12,408 bases of DNA from Desulfobacteraceae bacterium (GCA_029857875.1 JAOUGB010000023.1:1-12408), one strand, 5' to 3'. Shown: positions 1 through 7,981, numbered from the stretch's first letter. Notes: generated from the letters alone by a model not told the origin. Translations and numbers: made by a program.

Positions 1-93
1 ATAGTCGCTCCATGGATAATCTTTTTTTAAACCGCGTGATCACGCCGGAGGCGGATAAAACTCGTGGCAAAGGTTCGTAAAGAAAGGACAGGG

Positions 94-987
94 TTAATCC
101 CCGTCATATTCCTGGTAAATAATGTGTCCGCAGGATTTACAATGTGACGCATTTTCGTCATGGTAGCGGAGGCCGCATCCCGGACAAATGACTTCTTTTT
201 TTGTGGCAATGTGTAACCACTCCTTGACGAGACGACTCACTTGCCAGGGTATGAGGATAATGCCTGACAGTATCATCAGCACGGTGACCCATTTTCCTGC
301 CTCGGACATGGGAATGATATCTCCGAATCCTACCGTAGAAAGCGTTACCACAGTGAAATAGAACGCATCTCCAAAAGTCTGAACGTTTGGGTTTATAGCG
401 TTTTCGACATGAAAAAAGAGACCGGAAGATATGAAAAAAATCATGAATATGGTTAAAAAGAGCTTGATTACATTCAACAGCCGGAGAGTGATGGTGCCAA
501 AAAAAAAGTTGGGATCTGCCGTGAACCGCAGAAACCTGAATATCCTCAATACACGGATCATCCGGATCACCCTTAAAAATCCGATGTTGGGCGTAATGCC
601 GAACAGGGGAAGCACAAGCAGAGAAAGGGTCGGTACAATGGCGATAAAGTCAACGATGCTGTAAACATCAATTAACTGCCTGAGTCTGTTTTTCGCACCG
701 TAAAGTCTTGCAACATATTCAGCGATGAATAAAAATACAATGATAATCTCTGTGTTCCACATCAAATTTTTAACTGCCTCGGACACGGGATAGGTCTCGA
801 TTACAAAAATAGCGCAGATGACGAGATTAAGAAGTATGATGAAAATATCAATTGCCTTACCCAATGGTGTCTTGCAGTCAATCAAATAAAACTGGATGGT
901 TTCCCGGAAGGTTCGGGATGCGGTTTTATTTTTGTTCTTTGGATAATTAATTGTCATGGGTTTTGCAGGTTGTGTTTCTTTCAACAA
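94..987 (-). CDS. Voltage-sensor K+ channel with C-terminal zinc ribbon
   Basis: This is a six-transmembrane ion channel of the Kv-like superfamily in the inner membrane. Visible segments: S1 about 45-66, S2 78-97, S3 104-128, an S4 voltage sensor at 137-156 with arginine at every third position (R139, R142, R145, R148, R151, R154), S5 172-193, and a pore loop with the selectivity filter TVGFGD at 218-223, then S6 232-250. The filter indicates K+ selectivity. The cytoplasmic tail ends in a small zinc ribbon with C268, C271, C283 and C286. The start is uncertain: TTG at 987 has AAAGGA four bases upstream, while the first ATG (955-957, ten codons in) has no visible Shine-Dalgarno. It lies 95 bp after the acyl-CoA dehydrogenase gene and may be read through from it. 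The gating signal and the role of the ribbon are unknown. Confidence 0.88.
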   Translation of the reverse strand: MLKETQPAKPMTINYPKNKNKTASRTFRETIQFYLIDCKTPLGKAIDIFIILLNLVICAIFVIETYPVSEAVKNLMWNTEIIIVFLFIAEYVARLYGAKNRLRQLIDVYSIVDFIAIVPTLSLLVLPLFGITPNIGFLRVIRMIRVLRIFRFLRFTADPNFFFGTITLRLLNVIKLFLTIFMIFFISSGLFFHVENAINPNVQTFGDAFYFTVVTLSTVGFGDIIPMSEAGKWVTVLMILSGIILIPWQVSRLVKEWLHIATKKEVICPGCGLRYHDENASHCKSCGHIIYQEYDGD

Positions 988-1082
988 TGTTTCCTTTGGA
1001 CCTAAAGACGATGTTAACCGTTGCAGTGCTTTCGAAATGGTAAGGCAGGCTTATTGGGCGATTCCAATTTGTGCATTATGGT

Positions 1083-2246
1083 TTACCGGTTTGCCTTTTT
1101 AATGCCGAGCTGATCCAGGGCAATAATCCATTTACAGATATTGGCCGATCCTTCCACCATGGTATAGGTTGGCGTATCCCGATAAAAACGGGCCACCGGA
1201 TATTCGGTTGAATAACCATACGCTCCCAGAATCCGCATGGCATAGTTGGCACACCTGGTAGCGACTTCGCCTGCAAAATATTTTGCCTGTGCCACATCGA
1301 GACCGTTGTTCAGGTTTCCCTGATCCTTTGCCCAGGCCGCTTTGTAAACCAAAAAACGGGCTGCTTCAATTTCGGTGGACATCTGAGCGATCATGTCCTG
1401 ATTCATTTGAAACTCGCCGATGGGTTTTCCGAACTGTTTGCGTTCATTGCAATATTTTAGCGATATTTCCAAACATGCCCGTGCAACCCCAACCGCACCG
1501 GCGGCTGCCGAAAGCCGGGTTTGATTAAGAGACCCGAAGAGAATCCTTGCGCCGTCTCCGGGCTTTCCAATGACATTCTCCTTGGGGACCTTTGTATTGG
1601 TTAAAAATATTTCGCCGGTGGGAGATGAGTGGGACCCCATTTTTTCTAACACCGATGTTTTAACACCGTTAAAGGTCTTTGGTTCTACGACAAAGGCCGA
1701 AAGACCTTTGGAGCCCTTATCCGGGTCTGTATAGGCATAATAGATGATTACATCCGCAACGTCTGCATTGGAGATCCATGTCTTGGAACCGTTTAGACAC
1801 CAGTGGTCGCCCTTGTCTTCAGCGGTGGACGTCATGGCCATGACATCGGAACCGGCGTCAGGCTCTGTTATGGCAAATCCGCCCAGATATTCGGCGTCGA
1901 CCAATTTGGAGATGTATTTTTGTTTTAAGGTTTCATCTCCGTATTTACAGATGGTAAACGCACTTCCAAGACACTGCATGTTGACCTGAACCCGGAGAGA
2001 ACTGGAAACTTTTGCGATTTCTTCGGTAACGATCATGGCTGCCAGCCAACCCATGTCTTCTCCACCATATTTTTCAGGAATGACCGTTCCGAAAAAGCCG
2101 AGTTCTCCCATGGGCTTGATGGCTTCTTTATATGGGAAATAATGGTTTGCATCCCACTCATCAACATAGGGTGCAATTTTTTTGGCCGCAAATTCAGAAA
2201 CCGCCTTTTTCAGCATCTGAAGTTCTTTAGATAACGCAAAATCCAT
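1083..2246 (-). CDS. acd: Glutaryl-CoA dehydrogenase, probably non-decarboxylating
   Basis: This is a 387-residue FAD-dependent acyl-CoA dehydrogenase, predicted to oxidise glutaryl-CoA to glutaconyl-CoA. The three family domains are present: an N-terminal helical domain, a middle beta domain (TEPDAGSD at 127-134, TWIS at 156-159) and a C-terminal helical domain with R269/K270-Q-F-G. From memory, the sequence closely matches the Desulfococcus multivorans non-decarboxylating enzyme. The catalytic base is Glu365 in MVEGSANI, and the residue before it is Val364. A Tyr-to-Val exchange at this site separates non-decarboxylating from decarboxylating glutaryl-CoA dehydrogenases. The substrate-carboxylate arginine is likely R85 in SSLRVQ. 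ATG at 2246 is chosen because GGGAGGA lies just upstream; a TTG five codons earlier overlaps that site. The upstream gene is nhaA, 295 bp away. Such enzymes act in anaerobic aromatic and amino-acid degradation. Other short-chain substrates cannot be excluded. Confidence 0.88.
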   Translation of the reverse strand: MDFALSKELQMLKKAVSEFAAKKIAPYVDEWDANHYFPYKEAIKPMGELGFFGTVIPEKYGGEDMGWLAAMIVTEEIAKVSSSLRVQVNMQCLGSAFTICKYGDETLKQKYISKLVDAEYLGGFAITEPDAGSDVMAMTSTAEDKGDHWCLNGSKTWISNADVADVIIYYAYTDPDKGSKGLSAFVVEPKTFNGVKTSVLEKMGSHSSPTGEIFLTNTKVPKENVIGKPGDGARILFGSLNQTRLSAAAGAVGVARACLEISLKYCNERKQFGKPIGEFQMNQDMIAQMSTEIEAARFLVYKAAWAKDQGNLNNGLDVAQAKYFAGEVATRCANYAMRILGAYGYSTEYPVARFYRDTPTYTMVEGSANICKWIIALDQLGIKKANR

Positions 2247-2283
2247 ATGACATCCTCCCAATCAGAAACCGATTTCAATTTTT

Positions 2284-2343
2284 TTAAAATGATGTTTTTC
2301 TTAGGTCTCTAATCTTTTGTTCCAACTCATGGTAGCTCGGTTT
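2284..2343 (-). pseudogene. Possible remnant of a PAS-type sensor protein
   Basis: In the nhaA-acd gap one minus-strand frame reads KPSYHELEQKIRDLRK followed by TSF and a stop. This resembles the short coiled-coil lead (KPTYEELEQRVKELE type) found near the N-terminus of many Desulfobacterota PAS-domain sensor kinases. No start codon, ribosome site or downstream PAS domain is present. The same frame extends upstream through an amber codon at 2389-2391 into another short open stretch that I do not recognise (2392-2511). It is best read as a decayed fragment. Chance similarity is possible, since the match is only about 16 residues. Confidence 0.25.
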
Positions 2344-2541
2344 TATGGGTATTAAAATGCACTCAACCTGTGTTGAAAAGAATAACGGCTAGGATACGAT
2401 GGATTTAGTTTTTATCTCATCGTCGTCGCCTGTTGAATTTGTGGTGATTGTTTCGATTTGATGTAATTTGTCAAACACTTGCAGAATAACATCCGAAGAC
2501 CGGAATCGCAATTATTTTTCTTTTAGATCTCATCCATACCG

Positions 2542-3909
2542 TCATTCTCTATCAGGCGCGGAGATACAGATAAAACCGAGGTATGACATACCTATTGCCG
2601 CCGAGAGAACGGATCCTGTCAGGATCGCAATTCTGGCATAATTGAGCATTTGAGGCCCGGAAAATGAAAGGTCGGCAAGAAACAAAGACATGGTGAAGCC
2701 GATTCCCCCAAGCATGGCCCCTCCAAAAATGTGCGACCACCTGACTTCTTGAGGTAAGGAAGCAATCCCGGTTTTAACCGAGAGATAGGAAAAGAGCATG
2801 ATTCCTATAGGCTTTCCGAAAACCAGACCAAAGATAATGCCGATGATTACCGGATTTGAGACCAATTCCGAAAATACGATATTGTGAAAGGTCAAACCGG
2901 TATTGCCTAAGGCAAAAAAAGGCAGAATTAAAAGTGCAACCCATGGATGCAGGGCGTGCATCAACCTCTGAAGGGGTGTTTCCACATCATGACAGGCCAT
3001 TTCCAGCGCTTGAACGGCATCCATGTGTTCCTGATTCAAAAGGATTGAATAACCACAACTTTGTTCCTCACATTCAAACTTTTCCGTTATTTTCTTTACG
3101 TTTTGCAAAAAGTTGTCGGTATCATACCTTCCCCGGGCCGGTATAAAAAAAGAAACAATCACACCGGCGATGGTGGGATGAACGCCGGATCCCAGAACAA
3201 AAAACCAGACGGCAAGTCCTAAAATGGCATATATGAGTGTCTGTCGAATCCAGAGAAAATTTGCGACAGCAAGTCCGAAAATCAAAAACAGGGAAATGAT
3301 AAGATAAGACCAGACGATTTCCTTGGTATAAAAAATTGCGATAATGACGACTGCACCCAGATCGTCGGCAATGGCAAAGGCTGCCAGAAAGATCCTCAGG
3401 CCCACAGGCAATCTGCGGCCGAATACGGCGACCGCCCCCAAAGCAAAGGCGATATCCGTTGCAACGGGAACTCCCCATCCGCTTATGGTTGGCAATCCGG
3501 CATTAAGTGCCGCATAGATCAGGCCGGGTACAATCATTCCTCCCAGCGCGGCAATCACCGGCAGCAAAGCCTTTTTGGGGGTCGCGAGCTCTCCTACGAG
3601 AATTTCGCGTTTAATCTCTAAACCCACCGTAAAAAAGAACAAAGACATGAAACCGTCATTGATCCAGTGGACAAGTGTTTTGCTGATATGAAAATGTCCG
3701 AGGGCCAAGGAAACTTCGGTATGCCAAAACCTGTGATAGGTTTCCCCGATGGTGGAATTGGTCCAAATCAGGGCGATAATCGTCGCGGTAATGAGCAATA
3801 TACTGCTGGCAACTTCTTTATTGAAAAATCGTTGAAAGGGCTTTAAAATTTGATCAGCAACCAGTTGCCGGGTGGATTTTATGTACTTGTTAGGGTTTAA
3901 AGGCATCAT
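2542..3909 (-). CDS. nhaA: Na+/H+ antiporter NhaA
   Basis: This is an inner-membrane NhaA-family antiporter, which exchanges cytoplasmic Na+ for external H+. Family landmarks are intact: the ATDIAFALG segment with D152 at 150-158, the ion-binding pair D182-D183 in AIADDLGA, and the FGKPIGI segment with K366. The protein has 455 residues, longer than the roughly 388 of Escherichia coli NhaA. The extra length is an N-terminal extension of about 30 residues and a hydrophilic loop at about 258-312 containing two cysteines (C280, C285). The start is ATGATG at 3909/3906. AAAAAAGGA abuts the first ATG, so spacing is short and either ATG could be used. It lies 171 bp after the cytidylate-kinase-like gene and 295 bp before acd. 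It may recycle Na+ exported by a sodium-pumping decarboxylase; that is an inference. Confidence 0.95.
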   Translation of the reverse strand: MMPLNPNKYIKSTRQLVADQILKPFQRFFNKEVASSILLITATIIALIWTNSTIGETYHRFWHTEVSLALGHFHISKTLVHWINDGFMSLFFFTVGLEIKREILVGELATPKKALLPVIAALGGMIVPGLIYAALNAGLPTISGWGVPVATDIAFALGAVAVFGRRLPVGLRIFLAAFAIADDLGAVVIIAIFYTKEIVWSYLIISLFLIFGLAVANFLWIRQTLIYAILGLAVWFFVLGSGVHPTIAGVIVSFFIPARGRYDTDNFLQNVKKITEKFECEEQSCGYSILLNQEHMDAVQALEMACHDVETPLQRLMHALHPWVALLILPFFALGNTGLTFHNIVFSELVSNPVIIGIIFGLVFGKPIGIMLFSYLSVKTGIASLPQEVRWSHIFGGAMLGGIGFTMSLFLADLSFSGPQMLNYARIAILTGSVLSAAIGMSYLGFICISAPDRE

Positions 3910-4080
3910 TCCTTTTTTCTTTAGATAGAACCGACATTTCGTTCTTATTCTGAAAAATTGATCTGAATTTGCTAATCTTTTAAGTGGCCTTAAATAAAAT
4001 TGTGCTGTCTGATCCTTTATGGCGGAAGATGATTCTTAAAAAGACATACATTTATTATTCTCGACAACGCCAGATCTCTT

Positions 4081-4698
4081 TCATTCGGTTTTATGCTTCA
4101 CGTTGTCACATATCATATCAACGGCCTTTTCCACCGATATTTTCCCCATATCTATAACTAGATCATAAAGGTGAGCGGCATTCCAGTCCTCGTTAAAGTA
4201 TTGTTTGATATAAGCCTTTAAATCACCTTCTTCTCTGTCAATAAAAGCTTTTGCAGCTTTGTGATTCAGATTTTCAGCCTGCATAAGCTTCTTTATTTTT
4301 AGTTCATTATCTTTTATCAAACGGACATGAAGCGTATCCGGTTTTTCTTTTAAGAGGCACTGGCTTCCCCATCCAAGAATGATGACGTTACCGGCCTCAT
4401 ATACATTTTCAACCAACTTTTTGGTGACCTCATAGTAGTTCTTGTCGTCCAAACAACCGTGTTCACGGTCAACCACCTTCTGGACAATAGAACATGTATA
4501 GCGATCGACAAAACGAAGAATCCGTGACTGAGAAGTTTTGTGAAACGTTTCCGCTTCACTTTCAGATATATGGAGTTCTTTAGCAATATCAGCAACTAAA
4601 TTTTTGCCGATGTATTCGTAACCAAGTTTTTCCGCTACCAGTGATGCGACCTTTTCTCCTTCAGTACCAAATTCTTTGCTAATGGTAATTACTGCCAT
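4081..4698 (-). CDS. Cytidylate kinase-like family protein
   Basis: This 205-residue soluble P-loop protein belongs to the cytidylate kinase-like family (Cytidylate_kin2 type). The N-terminus VITISKEFGTEGEKVA (3-18) is the degenerate Walker A region typical of this group, followed by the AEKLGYEYIGKNLV stretch. The ILGWGSQCLL strand at 107-116 and the C-terminal DWNAAHLYDLVIDMGKIS (171-188) are also family hallmarks. These proteins are not the housekeeping Cmk, and their substrate is generally unknown, so no specific phosphoryl acceptor is proposed. ATG at 4698 has a strong AAAGGAGGG site five bases upstream. It stands alone between nifU-like and nhaA genes, with gaps of 269 and 171 bp, and a TTGACA box lies in the upstream gap, so it may be transcribed on its own. 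Confidence 0.85.
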   Translation of the reverse strand: MAVITISKEFGTEGEKVASLVAEKLGYEYIGKNLVADIAKELHISESEAETFHKTSQSRILRFVDRYTCSIVQKVVDREHGCLDDKNYYEVTKKLVENVYEAGNVIILGWGSQCLLKEKPDTLHVRLIKDNELKIKKLMQAENLNHKAAKAFIDREEGDLKAYIKQYFNEDWNAAHLYDLVIDMGKISVEKAVDMICDNVKHKTE

Positions 4699-4822
4699 GA
4701 AACCCTCCTTTTACCCAATCAATTCGTTGCGTCGATGCTTTTCTTAAAATTAATTTTTCAAGTTTTGCATGAAAAATCTTTAACGGACTTGTAAACGTTT
4801 TGACCTTAAGCACAAACAACCT

Positions 4823-4852
4823 TCCATATCTTCAATGATCTGGCATTGTCAA
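4823..4852 (-). promoter_or_regulatory. Possible promoter of the cytidylate kinase-like gene
   Basis: On the minus strand a perfect TTGACA (4847-4852) is followed after 18 bases by TATGGA (4823-4828). The -35 is exact but the -10 is weak, and the leader to the ATG at 4698 would be about 120 nt. The rest of the 269-bp gap (4699-4967) shows no gene and no convincing terminator. Confidence 0.3.
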
Positions 4853-4967
4853 GAGGTTGGATGGTAAGTTCTTAATAAAGGTGGACCTGGCATGTTTACT
4901 TTAACTTTCCAAATACCGACACCTCTCTTTCACAGAGTCAGATCCTGTTGCTTAATTGGTAATGAAG

Positions 4968-5186
4968 TTACACGGACTCAACGCTGATGATTTCCGGAAT
5001 TAGCTTCTTAATATACCGCTCTATGCCCTGTTTGAGTGTCATCTGGGACATGGGACAACCGGCGCAGGCGCCCTTTAATCTTACCTTGACAATATTATTT
5101 TCCACATCAACAAGCTCCACATCTCCACCATCTGCCTGAAGAGATGGTCTGATATCATTTAACGCTTTTTCAACTTTTTCTTTCAT
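4968..5186 (-). CDS. NifU-like Fe-S cluster scaffold (NifU C-terminal domain)
   Basis: This 72-residue protein consists only of the NifU C-terminal (Nfu) domain. It is expected to hold and pass on a [4Fe-4S] cluster in the cytoplasm, with the cluster bound between subunits through the CxxC motif. That motif is C41-A-G-C44 in GACAGCPMSQMTL, and the preceding LQADGGDVELV (17-27) is the usual family start. Stand-alone domains of 70-80 residues are common in anaerobes. ATG at 5186 follows AAGGAG with about 10 bases between, slightly longer than ideal. The gene sits 285 bp after korB, and two 16-nt dyads (5235-5250, 5294-5309) precede it, so it may have its own control. A plausible client set is the nearby Fe-S enzymes (KorB, ferredoxin), but this is inferred from position. 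Confidence 0.92.
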   Translation of the reverse strand: MKEKVEKALNDIRPSLQADGGDVELVDVENNIVKVRLKGACAGCPMSQMTLKQGIERYIKKLIPEIISVESV

Positions 5187-5234
5187 TGGATTTACGCTCC
5201 TTATTTTGTTGAATTCGAATTCCTAAGCTGAGCG

Positions 5235-5250
5235 TTTCAAATTTTTGAAA
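5235..5250. promoter_or_regulatory. Dyad TTTCAA-N4-TTGAAA, nifU-proximal
   Basis: This perfect 6-4-6 inverted repeat is TTTCAAATTTTTGAAA. Its centre lies about 56 bp upstream of the NifU-like start. The same half-sites and spacing recur at 5294-5309. The architecture resembles binding sites of dimeric regulators such as the CRP/FNR superfamily, but the half-site does not match a consensus I can name. Confidence 0.4.
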
Positions 5251-5293
5251 TGTTTAATTTAACCATATTTTTAAAGTATTCTGACATTTTGAA

Positions 5294-5309
5294 TTTCAAT
5301 AATTTGAAA
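5294..5309. promoter_or_regulatory. Dyad TTTCAA-N4-TTGAAA, distal copy
   Basis: This second perfect 6-4-6 inverted repeat is TTTCAATAATTTGAAA. It is centred 59 bp from the proximal copy and about 115 bp upstream of the NifU-like start. The N4 spacer differs (TAAT versus ATTT) while all twelve half-site bases agree, which favours a protein site over a duplicated sequence. The rest of the 5187-5471 gap shows no gene. Confidence 0.4.
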
Positions 5310-5471
5310 CCCTACGGGATTTCCAATTTCACCGCATCTACTACGTCAGATGCCGTTCCGCATAGACGACTATAGCGAAACAACATCTTCCTTGTATCTG
5401 CGGTAAACTTGAAAATCGCACAACTTAGGTAATTGTTTCAGGGGTTGAGGAGTTTTTTTCAAAGCACTCCA

Positions 5472-6332
5472 TTATATATGTTTTTCGAGGACCGGCCGGA
5501 TATCCCCTGGCGTTAATTGGACAGGAATCCTTCCTGCCAAAAGTTTCTCTTCATAGGTCGGTTTTTTGACCTGGTAAAAAATGCCAATGGGAATCTTTTC
5601 ACCCACTCCGTAAGCCCATTCTCCGGCCTTGACAAAAGCTGCTTTTCTATCTGAAACATCATGATCCTTTGGAGAGAACTCGTACACCCTTTCGTTGTAG
5701 AAATCATAGGTATTAAAAAAGGTGAAACAAGGTTGAAGCACATCAATAAAGGAAAATCCTTTATGGTTGACTGCGGCTTTAATTAAAGACTGAAGATGTT
5801 TTGTATTTTTCGTATACCCTCTGGCGACAAATGTGGCGCCGGAAGACAGCATGAGTTCAATGGGATTTAATGGGTCTTCGGGGCTGCCTTCCGGAGTCGA
5901 CCGCCCTTTAAACCCGGGAGGGCTGGTGGGTGTAAACTGACCGGTTGTGAGACCGTATACCCTGTTGTTGTGAACGATGAAGGTTAGATCTAAGTTTCGC
6001 TTGGCACTGAAAATGAGATGTTCAATACCTTCACCATAAGCGTCTCCGTCGCCGGCAAAACCGATCACCGTCAAATCCGGATTGGCCAGCTTGATTCCGG
6101 TCATCGACGGGGGAACCCGGCCGTGAATCGAATAAAAGCTGTTGACGTTGATATAGTCCACAATTTTAGCATGACATCCGATTCCCGAGACGATAGCCAC
6201 TTTATTGAGATCGAGTCCATCTTCTTCAAAATCTGCTAAAGCCTTTTTGATGGACGTTAAGATGCCGAAATTGCCGCAACCGGGGCACCAGGTATTCTGG
6301 GCATAGGTTCCCAGTTCTTTAACGGTTGTCAT
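5472..6332 (-). CDS. korB: 2-oxoacid:ferredoxin oxidoreductase, beta subunit
   Basis: This is the thiamine-diphosphate-binding subunit of a 2-oxoacid:ferredoxin oxidoreductase. The complex decarboxylates a 2-oxoacid to acyl-CoA and passes electrons through an Fe-S cluster to ferredoxin. The 286-residue protein has CPGCG at 16-20 with C16 and C19, plus C53 and C202, in the positions of the four cluster ligands in related beta subunits. The ThDP/Mg motif runs from GDGDAYGEG (95-102 region) to NNRVYGLTTGQ (122-132). The start ATG overlaps the korA stop as ATGA and has AAGGAGG eight bases upstream inside korA, so translation is coupled. The alpha chain is a gamma-alpha fusion, which fits the two-subunit 2-oxoglutarate/2-oxoacid type. 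The precise substrate (2-oxoglutarate, pyruvate or branched-chain 2-oxoacids) cannot be fixed from sequence alone. Confidence 0.93.
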   Translation of the reverse strand: MTTVKELGTYAQNTWCPGCGNFGILTSIKKALADFEEDGLDLNKVAIVSGIGCHAKIVDYINVNSFYSIHGRVPPSMTGIKLANPDLTVIGFAGDGDAYGEGIEHLIFSAKRNLDLTFIVHNNRVYGLTTGQFTPTSPPGFKGRSTPEGSPEDPLNPIELMLSSGATFVARGYTKNTKHLQSLIKAAVNHKGFSFIDVLQPCFTFFNTYDFYNERVYEFSPKDHDVSDRKAAFVKAGEWAYGVGEKIPIGIFYQVKKPTYEEKLLAGRIPVQLTPGDIRPVLEKHI

Positions 6333-7981
6333 GAAAGCACCTCCTTTACATTATCGAGCAAAACATCTACGGTAAATGGCCGTGCGTCAAAACGTAAAAT
6401 CATATCGTCAATACAGAAACCGTGACTGGATATAAGTTTTGCCAGTTGTCCGGTGGCATTGACTTCTACGTCTATGATTTTATCAGCGCCGGTTAGGGCT
6501 TTTTTTAACGCATTTACCGGCAAAGGCTCCAATATAAGGGGCTGAACCACTTTAAGATCTAATGCTTCGGCCACTTCTATACATGCCCCTTTGGTGGAGC
6601 CCCAACACAGGAGGACGGTTTTTGATTCAGGGTTTCCGTATATCTTCACTGTTTCATATTTTTCAAGTTCATCTTCAAGGGTTTTTCTTTTGCGCAACCG
6701 TTTCCTTTGCATCCGGGAAATTGCCTCAGGTTCCTCAGTGGTAATGCCGATCTCATCATGTTCATAGGATGTGGCTTTAATGATTGCCGACGGATTTCCC
6801 GGAAAGGCCAACGGTGAAATGCCGTTTTGAGTGTCCAGGTATCTTTTGTATTCTCCCTGGTTGTTCCATAAAAGTGGCTCTTCCGGTTTAACCTTGTCCA
6901 GATCGGCCTCAAAGCTGAATATACTCTCGCTCAAATGCTTGTCGGACAGCACAAAAGCCGGAATCTGAAATTTCCATGCAAGGTTCATGGCCAGTCCTGT
7001 GGTATAAAATGCCTCCTCAGCATCGCCGGGTCCCAGTACCACCCTTAAAATTTCCCCATGCCCGGCATGGACAACAAAGGCTAGGTCACCTTGCATGGTG
7101 TATGTAGGAACACCGGTACTCGGACCGGGTCTCTGAGCTTCCACGATGACCATGGGAAGTTCACCCTGTCCGGCCAGGCTCAATGCTTCTGTCATCAATG
7201 CAAACCCTCCGCCGGAAGTTCCGACCATGGCTCTTGCGCCGGCATAGGCGGCTCCCAGTGCCATGAGTGCAACTCCAATCTCACTTTCAGGGTGTACCGT
7301 AACCACTCCCAATTCGTTTTCTTGGGCAGCCAGATAATGGAGAATGGCCGATGCAGGAGTCATGGGATAGGCAATGTACATGTTCAAACCGGCCTTGACG
7401 GCCCCAAGGGCAATGGCTTCATTGCCGGAGACCAGTGGAAGGGCTTTTTGATCCAGTTTTGTTACAGATTTTGAAGGGTTTTCAATCCGGTCGTAAGCAT
7501 GCTTGACAATTTTGAGATTCAGATCGATTTCATGCTCTACGGCATCCTTGATGACTTTTTCCAAAACAGACCATTCAATATTTAATACACCGGCCAGTGC
7601 TCCGATGGCCGCGGTATTTCTCATAATCGGCTTTCCGTCGAACTTTTTGACAATGTCCATAAAGTCGAATCCTATGCCTTCGGCATCCGCTTTTTTGGAA
7701 TCATAGAGGATTATCCCGCCGGTATTGAGTCGATGTTTATGATTGTCAACGGCATCCTGATTTAAGGCTACAATGACATCGACCATCTCTTTGTGCGCAA
7801 CGATTCGTTTTTCCGAGGCCCTGATGATGGAAAAATTGTGACCGCCACGGATCAGAGAGGGATAATCATCATAGAAAAAAATCCGATAGCCGATTCGATT
7901 CAGAAGTCGGGCAATGATGTGACCGGCCTGCCGGATACCATCACCCGCTTTACCGCCTACAAGAATCGATATCTCTTTCAT
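6329..7981 (-). CDS. korA: 2-oxoacid:ferredoxin oxidoreductase, fused gamma-alpha subunit
   Basis: This 550-residue fusion carries the gamma domain at about 1-180 (GGKAGDGIRQAG at 9-20, YPSLIRGGHN at 40-49) and the alpha domain at about 185-550. The alpha part has the YPMTPAS motif at 205-211, equivalent to the YPITP substrate motif, then HPESEIG (230-236) and RPGPSTG (284-290). A hydrophilic stretch rich in Arg/Lys/Glu (about 423-446) links to the C-terminal domain. It pairs with KorB, which starts within its stop codon. No separate delta (ferredoxin-domain) subunit is present, as expected for this subtype. ATG at 7981 has GGAGG seven bases upstream. A ferredoxin gene ends 173 bp upstream, and a good promoter at 8052-8079 precedes korA, so korAB can be expressed independently of the ferredoxin cluster. 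Confidence 0.93.
   Translation of the reverse strand: MKEISILVGGKAGDGIRQAGHIIARLLNRIGYRIFFYDDYPSLIRGGHNFSIIRASEKRIVAHKEMVDVIVALNQDAVDNHKHRLNTGGIILYDSKKADAEGIGFDFMDIVKKFDGKPIMRNTAAIGALAGVLNIEWSVLEKVIKDAVEHEIDLNLKIVKHAYDRIENPSKSVTKLDQKALPLVSGNEAIALGAVKAGLNMYIAYPMTPASAILHYLAAQENELGVVTVHPESEIGVALMALGAAYAGARAMVGTSGGGFALMTEALSLAGQGELPMVIVEAQRPGPSTGVPTYTMQGDLAFVVHAGHGEILRVVLGPGDAEEAFYTTGLAMNLAWKFQIPAFVLSDKHLSESIFSFEADLDKVKPEEPLLWNNQGEYKRYLDTQNGISPLAFPGNPSAIIKATSYEHDEIGITTEEPEAISRMQRKRLRKRKTLEDELEKYETVKIYGNPESKTVLLCWGSTKGACIEVAEALDLKVVQPLILEPLPVNALKKALTGADKIIDVEVNATGQLAKLISSHGFCIDDMILRFDARPFTVDVLLDNVKEVLS

Noticed and set aside
34-45. Perfect palindrome GCGTGATCACGC near the window start
   Set aside because: Isolated single copy at the contig edge with no T-run and no visible gene start to regulate.
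2391-2400. Ten-base identity AGGATACGAT shared with 8023-8032
   Set aside because: Short, not part of a longer repeat, and within chance expectation for this length of sequence.
2446-2474. TTGACA in the nhaA-acd gap
   Set aside because: No -10 box resembling TATAAT at 16-18 bp downstream.
5440-5465. GGAGT...ACTCC inverted repeat after korB as terminator
   Set aside because: Only five base pairs with a 12-nt loop, and no T-run after it on the minus strand.
7091-7474. Long plus-strand open frame opposite korA
   Set aside because: Antisense shadow of a conserved coding region with no family features or ribosome site. Other antisense frames over acd, nhaA, korB and the transporter were dismissed for the same reason.
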